NCBI RefSeq assembly: GCF_900176415.1
Contig: NZ_FWXO01000003.1
Span: forward strand, 303,359 to 367,358
Reading direction: 5' to 3'
Length of the DNA: 64,000 bases
Origin: Cellulophaga tyrosinoxydans
GTDB taxonomy: Bacteria > Bacteroidota > Bacteroidia > Flavobacteriales > Flavobacteriaceae
Each line of letters starts with the position of its first letter. The first letter of the stretch is position 1. The notes beneath the pieces are model-generated. The model was not told the DNA's origin. It worked only from the letters and a program-made list of their open reading frames with translations, and did not search any database. Made by a program: the position numbers and the translations under genes. This document shows, one piece after another, positions 58,012 through 64,000 of this stretch.

Positions 58012-60861
58012 ATGAAGACAGACGTGTTTGCATCGCGCCATATCGGGATAAGAGAGGAAGATTTACCACATATGTTTAAAACTGTTGGGGTTGAAAATCT
58101 ACAGCAACTAATTAACGAAACGATACCGGACGATATCCGTTTAAAAAATCCGCTTGCCTTAGACAAGGCTATGAGTGAGAATCAATTTTTAAATCACCTT
58201 CAAAAGTTATCGGAGAAAAACAAAGTGTTTTCATCGTACATAGGTTTAGGGTATCATGAAAGTCTTACGCCTTCGGTAATTAAAAGAAACATTCTTGAAA
58301 ATCCAGGGTGGTATACTGCGTATACTCCATACCAAGCGGAAATTGCACAAGGTAGATTAGAAGCCTTGTTAAATTATCAAACCATGATTTGCGATTTAAC
58401 CGGAATGGAATTGGCAAACGCATCATTACTTGACGAAAGTACGGCAGCTGCAGAAGCCATGACCATGCTTTTTGAAGTAAGAGAAAGAGACCAGAAAAAA
58501 AACGAAGTAATTAAATTCTTTGTTTCTGCAGAAGTACTTCCACAAACCATATCCGTTTTAAAAACGAGAGCTATTCCATTAGGCATTGAGCTTGTGATTG
58601 GCAATCATGAAACCTTTGAATTCAGTACAGAATTCTTTGGCGCCATGCTACAATACCCAGGCAAATATGGTCAGGTTTATGACTATGCTGCTTTTGTTGC
58701 CAGTGCCAAAGCAAAAGATATAAAAGTAGCCGTTGCTGCAGATATTTTAAGCTTAGTACTTTTAACTCCTCCTGGAGAATTTGGTGCTGATGTTGTTGTA
58801 GGAACTACGCAGCGTTTTGGTATTCCGTTAGGTTATGGCGGACCACACGCCGCATTTTTTGCCACTAAAGAAGATTATAAGCGTAGCATTCCTGGCCGAA
58901 TTATCGGTGTCACCAAAGATACCGATGGCAATCCTGCATTACGTATGGCATTACAGACCAGAGAGCAACATATAAAACGTGATAAAGCAACCTCTAACAT
59001 TTGTACGGCGCAAGTATTATTGGCGGTAATGGCGGGTATGTATGCTGTGTATCACGGTCCAAAAGGATTAAAATATATTGCAAACAAAGTACATAATTCT
59101 GCGGTTACACTAACCGAAGCATTAGAACAATTAGGTCTTTACCAAACCAATACTTCATATTTTGATACTATTACCGTTAAAACAGATGCTGCTGCAGTAA
59201 AAGACATTGCTGAACAACATGAAATTAACTTTTTATATAGCGACGATCAATCGGTAACTATTGCTTTAAATGAAGCGACATCAATTGAAAACTTAGAAGA
59301 AATTGTTCAAGTATTCGCAAAAGCCTTACATAAAAAAGGTGCTAAAATTGACGAGTTAAAAAGCACCTCAACCATACCAAGTGCATTACAAAGAGCTACA
59401 CCTTTCTTAGAAAACAAAGTCTTTAATTCGTATCATTCTGAAACTGAAATGATGCGTTATATTAAAAAATTAGAACGTAAAGATTTAGCTTTAAATCATT
59501 CTATGATTTCTTTAGGCTCGTGTACCATGAAATTAAATGCAGCCTCTGAAATGTTGCCTTTAAGTTCTGCAAATTGGGGAAATATTCATCCTTTTGCTCC
59601 TATTGAGCAAGCAGAAGGCTACCAAATAATGCTAAAAGAATTAGAGCGAAGCTTAAATGTAATAACTGGTTTTGCTGGAACCTCGTTGCAACCAAATTCT
59701 GGTGCACAAGGAGAATATGCGGGATTAATGGTGATTAGAGCGTATCACGAATCACGTAACGAAACACATAGAAACATTTGTTTGATACCTGCTTCGGCAC
59801 ACGGTACTAACCCTGCATCGGCTGTTATGGCTGGTATGCAAGTAGTAGTTACTAAAACCGATGAAAGAGGCAATATTGATGTTGCAGATTTAGAAGAGAA
59901 AGTCGCTTTACATTCCGAGAATCTTGCTGCTTTAATGGTAACATACCCATCAACCCACGGGGTTTTTGAATCCTCCATAAAACACATTACCAAGCTCATT
60001 CATGACAATGGCGGCCAAGTATATATGGACGGTGCCAATATGAATGCCCAAGTAGGACTTACAAATCCTGCAACCATTGGCGCCGATGTTTGTCACTTGA
60101 ATTTACACAAAACCTTTGCCATCCCTCACGGTGGTGGTGGCCCTGGCGTTGGTCCTATTTGTGTTGCAGAACAACTAGTACCATTTTTACCTGGTAATCC
60201 TGTAATAAAAACTGGCGGCGATAAAGCTATTACTGCAATATCTGCAGCACCATGGGGAAGCTCATTAGTCTGTTTAATTTCTTACGGCTATATAAAAATG
60301 TTAGGCGAAAAGGGATTAACACGTTCCACTGAAATTGCAATTTTAAATGCTAATTATATAAAACACCGCTTGAGTGGTAATTATGAAGTTTTATATACCG
60401 GCGAAAAAGGAAGAGCAGCACATGAAATGATTCTTGATTGCAGACCTTTTAAACAAAATGGCATTGAAGTAACAGATATTGCAAAGCGTTTAATGGATTA
60501 CGGATTCCATGCGCCTACGGTATCCTTCCCAGTAGCAGGAACGGTGATGATTGAACCAACAGAAAGTGAAGGCTTGGCAGAATTAGATCGTTTTTGCGAT
60601 GCTATGATTTCCATTAAAAAAGAAATAAATGCAGCATCTGCCAACGAAACAAACAATGTACTGAAGAATGCACCGCATACTTTAAAAATGGTGACTAGCG
60701 ATACTTGGGATTTTCCTTATAGTCGCGAAAAAGCAGCATTCCCATTAGCCTTTGTATCTGAAAACAAATTCTGGCCTTCGGTTAGACGTGTGGATGATGC
60801 GTATGGAGATCGTAATTTAATTTGTACTTGCGCTCCTATTGAAGCGTACATGGAAGCTTAG
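58012..60861 (+). CDS. gcvP: Glycine dehydrogenase (decarboxylating), P-protein
   Basis: The P-protein decarboxylates glycine with PLP and passes the aminomethyl group to the lipoyl H-protein of the glycine cleavage system. The length, 949 aa, is that of the single-chain type, which carries both halves (GcvPA/GcvPB) in one frame. The N-terminal half opens with [15 protein letters not shown]; the C-terminal half has the PLP-lysine motif [16 protein letters not shown] and [15 protein letters not shown]. The gene stands alone; gcvT and gcvH are not in the window. A TATTTTTG box at 57977-57984 lies 28 bp before the start. A strong terminator follows. Confidence 0.96.
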   Translation: MKTDVFASRHIGIREEDLPHMFKTVGVENLQQLINETIPDDIRLKNPLALDKAMSENQFLNHLQKLSEKNKVFSSYIGLGYHESLTPSVIKRNILENPGWYTAYTPYQAEIAQGRLEALLNYQTMICDLTGMELANASLLDESTAAAEAMTMLFEVRERDQKKNEVIKFFVSAEVLPQTISVLKTRAIPLGIELVIGNHETFEFSTEFFGAMLQYPGKYGQVYDYAAFVASAKAKDIKVAVAADILSLVLLTPPGEFGADVVVGTTQRFGIPLGYGGPHAAFFATKEDYKRSIPGRIIGVTKDTDGNPALRMALQTREQHIKRDKATSNICTAQVLLAVMAGMYAVYHGPKGLKYIANKVHNSAVTLTEALEQLGLYQTNTSYFDTITVKTDAAAVKDIAEQHEINFLYSDDQSVTIALNEATSIENLEEIVQVFAKALHKKGAKIDELKSTSTIPSALQRATPFLENKVFNSYHSETEMMRYIKKLERKDLALNHSMISLGSCTMKLNAASEMLPLSSANWGNIHPFAPIEQAEGYQIMLKELERSLNVITGFAGTSLQPNSGAQGEYAGLMVIRAYHESRNETHRNICLIPASAHGTNPASAVMAGMQVVVTKTDERGNIDVADLEEKVALHSENLAALMVTYPSTHGVFESSIKHITKLIHDNGGQVYMDGANMNAQVGLTNPATIGADVCHLNLHKTFAIPHGGGGPGVGPICVAEQLVPFLPGNPVIKTGGDKAITAISAAPWGSSLVCLISYGYIKMLGEKGLTRSTEIAILNANYIKHRLSGNYEVLYTGEKGRAAHEMILDCRPFKQNGIEVTDIAKRLMDYGFHAPTVSFPVAGTVMIEPTESEGLAELDRFCDAMISIKKEINAASANETNNVLKNAPHTLKMVTSDTWDFPYSREKAAFPLAFVSENKFWPSVRRVDDAYGDRNLICTCAPIEAYMEA

Positions 60862-60885
60862 AAACATCAATAAAATCAATACTTT

Positions 60886-60919
60886 AAAGCCTTTTCAAAA
60901 TTTTGAAAAGGCTTTTTTT
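60886..60919 (+). terminator. Rho-independent terminator of gcvP
   Basis: A perfect 15-bp stem, AAAGCCTTTTCAAAA/TTTTGAAAAGGCTTT (60886-60900, 60901-60915), and a T run. It lies 25 bp after the stop. Confidence 0.9.
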
Positions 60920-61031
60920 GTACCCAATATTTAAAGAAATAAATCCTTGAACATCATCTTATTTATTATGCATGCATAATACAATATTCCATTTTTGTTA
61001 ACTTAGCACTGATTAAACCAAGACCAGCATA

Positions 61032-62090
61032 ATGAAAATCGGAATAACAGGAACAGGTTCATATATCCCATCTGTTTTAACAAAAAATAGCAGCTTTTCT
61101 AAACATGAATTTTTGAATGAAGATGGCTCGCCTTTTGCCTATGAAAATGATGTTATTATAGAAAAGTTTAAAGCCATTACCGGTATTGAAGAACGCCGGT
61201 ATGTAACCAATGATTTAAACACTTCGGACATAGCTTTTCTTGCCGCAGAAAAAGCGATTGCCAATGCTGAAATAGATAAAGAAACCTTAGATTATATCAT
61301 CTTTGCCCATAATTTTGGCGATGTAAAACATGGTCAATCTCAAGGAGATACCCTGCCCAGTTTAGCCACTAGAGTTAAACATCTTTTAAAAATTAAAAAT
61401 CCTAAATGTGTAGCTTACGATATTCTTTTTGGTTGCCCAGGATGGATAGAAGGTGTTATCCAAGCCAATGCATTTATTAAAAGTGGTATTGCTAAAAAAT
61501 GTTTGGTTATTGGTGCAGAAACACTCTCTAGAGTGGTTGATGCTTACGATCGTGATTCTATGATTTATGCCGATGGCGCTGGAGCTACAATTATTGAAGC
61601 TTCTGACAAGAATGGTGAAATTCTCGCGCACGCTTCGGCAACTTATGCGTATGATGAAGCTAACTATTTATTCTTTGGCCCATCGTACTCCGAAAAAGAT
61701 AAAAGTGGCAATAATTATATAAAAATGCATGGCCGTAAAATCTACGAGTTTGCAGTGACCAATGTTCCTGCAGCCATGAAAGAATGCCTTGACAGTAGCG
61801 GACTTGCCATAACCGATGTTAAAAAAATATTCATTCACCAAGCCAATGAAAAAATGGACGAGGCTATAGTAAAACGATTCTATAAAGCCTACGGAATGCA
61901 AATGCCTGAGGGTATTATGCCTATGAATATTAAGGAGAATGGTAATAGTTCGGTAGCGACTATTCCTACCCTATTTGATATGGTAAAGAACGGAAAATTA
62001 GAAAATCACAGTATTACAAAAGGAGATGTTGTTATATTTGCAAGTGTTGGCGCAGGAATGAACATAAACGCCATTATTTACAGACATTAA
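61032..62090 (+). CDS. 3-Oxoacyl-ACP synthase III-like protein (KASIII/FabH type)
   Basis: A 352-aa thiolase-fold enzyme. The active-site triad is in place: Cys135 in LFGCPGW, His269 in IHQAN and Asn305 in NGNSSVATIP. The N-terminus GITGTGSYIPSVLTKNSSF is typical of the FabH-like branch. It is longer than housekeeping FabH (about 320 aa) and carries an insertion near 95-110 (NFGDVKHGQSQGD). So it may condense another acyl starter, for example in pigment or lipid synthesis. A methyltransferase gene follows 12 bp later. Confidence 0.9.
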   Translation: MKIGITGTGSYIPSVLTKNSSFSKHEFLNEDGSPFAYENDVIIEKFKAITGIEERRYVTNDLNTSDIAFLAAEKAIANAEIDKETLDYIIFAHNFGDVKHGQSQGDTLPSLATRVKHLLKIKNPKCVAYDILFGCPGWIEGVIQANAFIKSGIAKKCLVIGAETLSRVVDAYDRDSMIYADGAGATIIEASDKNGEILAHASATYAYDEANYLFFGPSYSEKDKSGNNYIKMHGRKIYEFAVTNVPAAMKECLDSSGLAITDVKKIFIHQANEKMDEAIVKRFYKAYGMQMPEGIMPMNIKENGNSSVATIPTLFDMVKNGKLENHSITKGDVVIFASVGAGMNINAIIYRH

Positions 62091-62102
62091 GAGCATTTTT
62101 AC

Positions 62103-62624
62103 ATGTACGAAAATAGTTTTCCGAATAAGCGATTTGAGCATACCTTATATTTTCTTCAAAAGCATATAGCCACTTCGCAGCCTATTTTAGATTTAGGCGT
62201 TGAGAATCCGTTTTCGAAAATAATGACAGCACACGGCTACCAGATAGAAAACACCAAGGGAGAAGATCTAGACCTTGATTTTTCTACGGTACTATCTTCA
62301 AAAGCCGAAGTAGTTACTGCCTTCGAGATTTTTGAGCATTTACTAGCTCCTTTTAATGTATTACGAGAAATAAAAGCTGATAAATTGGTGGCTAGTATTC
62401 CCATGCGTTTGTGGTTTTCACCGGCATACCAGAGTAAAACCGACCCATGGGATCGTCATTATCATGAGTTTGAAGATTGGCAGTTTGATTGGCTTTTAGA
62501 AAAAGCTGGTTGGAAAATAGTAGACCGTACAAAATTTACCAACCCCGTTAACAAACTAGGGTTTAGACCCTTATTGCGAAAATTTACGCCACGCTACTAT
62601 TTGGTGTACGCAGAACGCTTGTAA
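62103..62624 (+). CDS. SAM-dependent methyltransferase-fold protein
   Basis: A 173-aa protein of the class I methyltransferase fold. Motif I is ILDLGVENPFSKIMTAHGY (about 28-46, with DLG), and VVTAFEIFEHLLAPFNVLREI (about 70-90) is the usual FEVFEHL segment after motif II. The late part has WDRHYHEFEDWQFDWLLEKAGW, common in methyltransferases of this size. It is probably co-transcribed with the KASIII-like gene (12-bp gap) and might modify the same product. Substrate unknown. Confidence 0.85.
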   Translation: MYENSFPNKRFEHTLYFLQKHIATSQPILDLGVENPFSKIMTAHGYQIENTKGEDLDLDFSTVLSSKAEVVTAFEIFEHLLAPFNVLREIKADKLVASIPMRLWFSPAYQSKTDPWDRHYHEFEDWQFDWLLEKAGWKIVDRTKFTNPVNKLGFRPLLRKFTPRYYLVYAERL

Positions 62625-62724
62625 GTTTTATCTTCAATTTATTCAAAGAATTCTTATCTTAGACCTATAGTGTAGGTATACGGAATGCGTATATTCAATT
62701 GTTGTGCTGCATTTGACAAAAAAA

Positions 62725-63276
62725 ATGGAAATAGGAAATAAAACGACTAAAATGAATTGGAAGTTTCGAGTAATTTTTGCGCTCGGAACGGGAGTTTCAT
62801 ATACTTTAATGCTTTGGTTGTTTGATTATTTTTTTGATAAGAATTTATATTCAACAGGAAGCTTAATATTTCAAGGTGTTGGTTTTGGAGTATTGTTTGG
62901 AATTGGATTTCCATACATTAATCAAAAACTTGCTGAAAAATTTTCAAATAAAATCGGAACGAAAATAAAACCGAATTTAAAAGAAGAAGAAGTAATCGAA
63001 ATTGAAGGTCCTGCAAACCTATTTCGTGGAATTGAAGGTGTTGGCGGAAAAATTTTCTTGACAAATAAAAAATTGATTTTTAAATCGCATAAAATAAATA
63101 TTCAAAAAGGTCAAACGGATATTGAATATTCAACAATAAAAGAAATTGTTAAGAGGAAAACCGCAAAACTATTTGACAACGGAATCAGAATAATAACCAA
63201 CAATGAAAAAGAGTTCGATTTTGTCGTTAATGAAAGAGATTTGTGGTTCGAAAAAATAAATGAACGAAAAAAATAA
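62725..63276 (+). CDS. Membrane protein with GRAM-like domain
   Basis: I start at 62725 (183 aa, MEIGNKTTKMNWKF). Two membrane helices (VIFALGTGVSYTLMLWLFDYFF and LIFQGVGFGVLFGIGFPYI) precede a GRAM/PH-like beta-domain (about 85-180) with EEEVIEIEGPANLFRGIEGVGGKIFLTNKKLIFKSH, the typical pattern of that domain. GRAM domains bind phospholipids. The gene is AT-rich and is followed 10 bp later by a hairpin element; its sequence style differs from the KASIII gene. It may be mobile DNA taken up as a single gene. Confidence 0.7.
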   Translation: MEIGNKTTKMNWKFRVIFALGTGVSYTLMLWLFDYFFDKNLYSTGSLIFQGVGFGVLFGIGFPYINQKLAEKFSNKIGTKIKPNLKEEEVIEIEGPANLFRGIEGVGGKIFLTNKKLIFKSHKINIQKGQTDIEYSTIKEIVKRKTAKLFDNGIRIITNNEKEFDFVVNERDLWFEKINERKK

Positions 63277-63286
63277 AAGACGCAGT

Positions 63287-63424
63287 ACAACATTGGCTAT
63301 AATTAATGGCTAGTCCGCGCCTACTTACGAAAATCCTCGCGGATTTTCAATTTGGTGCGTACCTGTAAAGTTAAGTGCTAAACCACGCAACAAACCATAT
63401 ACAAACATGTTGTAGCCAATTTTG
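63287..63424. repeat. Hairpin element, copy 2 (cassette-like)
   Basis: Ends are inverted: ATTGGCTATAA at the left (63292-63302) and TTGTAGCCAAT at the right (63410-63420). The inner perfect hairpin GAAAATCC-TCGC-GGATTTTC (63329-63348) and its flanks match copy 1 at 39921-40038. It sits between two single genes of unrelated function. Confidence 0.75.
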
Positions 63425-63442
63425 ACCAAACAAACATAAATA

Positions 63443-63919
63443 GTGAAATTCATTACGCAGATAGAACTCTCAAAAACTGATAAAAAAGAAATTCTAAATC
63501 TTTGGAATGATGAATATCCAGAAAAACTGAATTATCAAACGCTATCAGAATTTGAAAAGTATCTTGGAAACTTAACTGAGCAATCGCACATTTTAATGAA
63601 AAGTGAAAATCAAAGAATTAAAGGTTGGTACTTTGACTTTGTGCGTGAAAATGAAAAGTGGTTCGCAATACTTTTAGATTCAAAGTTCCACGGAAAAGGA
63701 TTTGGAACAAAACTTCTAAATCTAGGGAAAGAAAATGAAACGGAATTAAATGGCTGGGTTATAGACAAACAAGATTACAAAAGGAAAAATGGAGAATTAT
63801 ACAAATCACCTTTAGATTTCTACCTTAAAAATGGATTTCAGAAATTAGACAACGAAAGATTAGAACTTGAAAAAATAGCTGCTGTAAAAATAAAATGGAA
63901 AAAACTTTGCTTATTTTAG
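63443..63919 (+). CDS. GNAT-family N-acetyltransferase
   Basis: A 158-aa protein with the acetyl-CoA binding loop of the GNAT fold, SKFHGKGFGTKLLNLG (about 89-104, RxxGxG-like). Strands before it (KGWYFDFVRENEKWFAILLDSKF) and the end (DFYLKNGFQKLDNERLELE) fit the fold. The substrate is unknown. It stands between hairpin elements (63287-63424 on the left; a partial one at 63922-64000 on the right), which gives it the look of a mobile gene cassette. It is complete. Confidence 0.8.
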   Translation: MKFITQIELSKTDKKEILNLWNDEYPEKLNYQTLSEFEKYLGNLTEQSHILMKSENQRIKGWYFDFVRENEKWFAILLDSKFHGKGFGTKLLNLGKENETELNGWVIDKQDYKRKNGELYKSPLDFYLKNGFQKLDNERLELEKIAAVKIKWKKLCLF

Positions 63920-63921
63920 AG

Positions 63922-64000
63922 AAAACGTTTGGTCGTTGCTTCGTTTGCTAGCATCTGATTTTTCTTCGGAAAATCCTCGCATTCAAACATGTTACGTTAC
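63922..64000. repeat. Hairpin element, partial copy 3 (cut by window end)
   Basis: GGAAAATCCTCGC at 63971-63983 repeats half of the inner hairpin of copies 1 and 2, and ATGTTACGTTAC follows at the edge. The rest is outside the window, so the ends cannot be compared. Confidence 0.4.

Noticed and set aside
1..64000. tRNA, rRNA, insertion sequences and prophage genes
   Set aside because: I looked for CCA-flanked cloverleaf patterns, rRNA stretches, transposase motifs and phage structural genes and found none that I can support.

Overview
This window is chromosomal DNA from a member of the Flavobacteriaceae (phylum Bacteroidota). The evidence is low GC, a SusD-type lipoprotein, DUF5723-like and CarboxypepD_reg-like proteins, a fused hypoxanthine phosphoribosyltransferase/adenylate kinase, TTG-N(17-24)-TAnnTTTG promoters, and a lack of strong Shine-Dalgarno sites. 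I see no rRNA, tRNA, CRISPR array or insertion sequence. The first CDS is cut by the left edge, and the last repeat element is cut by the right edge.

Layout. 1-2.2 kb: tail of a SusC/SusD-type uptake locus with two surface lipoproteins. 2.3-13.8 kb: mostly housekeeping genes (rlmB, rhomboid, rarA, an envelope operon, yjjG, a polysaccharide deacetylase-like gene, radC, DUF1569, mpl, cupin, SDR). 13.9-20 kb: a very large alpha-2-macroglobulin with an intact CxEQ thioester. 20.2-28.9 kb: a cell-surface/signalling cluster with a CarboxypepD_reg/transglutaminase pair, a LytTR regulator, a LytS-type histidine kinase, a degenerate paralogue of that kinase, two small genes, a secreted ankyrin protein and an S9 peptidase. 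29-36.3 kb: DUF4136, obg, hpt-adk, purK, purE and an M3 peptidase. 36.3-37.7 kb: three blocks of about 85-bp repeats around a GIY-YIG nuclease gene. 38-47.3 kb: accessory genes (HExxH lipoprotein, CPBP protease, HxlR/VOC, OsmC, HipA-like/DUF3037), a fourth repeat block and a gene remnant. 47.3-53.4 kb: ankyrin, lipoprotein, sterol desaturase-like and a zinc-ribbon/SPFH operon. 53.6-55.7 kb: a GbsR-type regulator with two matching palindromic operators and four small membrane proteins. 55.8-64 kb: rhodanese, ECF sigma factor, UbiA-like protein, gcvP, KASIII, methyltransferase, and two probably mobile single genes beside hairpin elements.

Main discovery. Five promoters in or near the LytTR/kinase cluster share one architecture: two half-sites exactly 21 bp apart, 12 bp from a TTG-like box, then 24 bp to a TAnnTTT(G/A) box. 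They lie upstream of the kinase operon itself, the small-gene pair, the ankyrin gene, the S9 peptidase and (with a variant half-site) the CarboxypepD_reg/transglutaminase pair. I read this as a local, autoregulated LytTR regulon, possibly for sensing or remodelling the envelope. One of its two sensors has lost the phospho-acceptor His and the ATP-binding residues.

Secondary discoveries are a GIY-YIG gene sandwiched between hairpin-forming repeat blocks (a possible nuclease-mobilised repeat family), a GbsR-controlled set of four small membrane proteins with operators on both sides of the regulator gene, and a four-gene zinc-ribbon/DUF6620-like/SPFH-SHOCT operon without a known job. All functional assignments come from reading motifs; no database search was possible.
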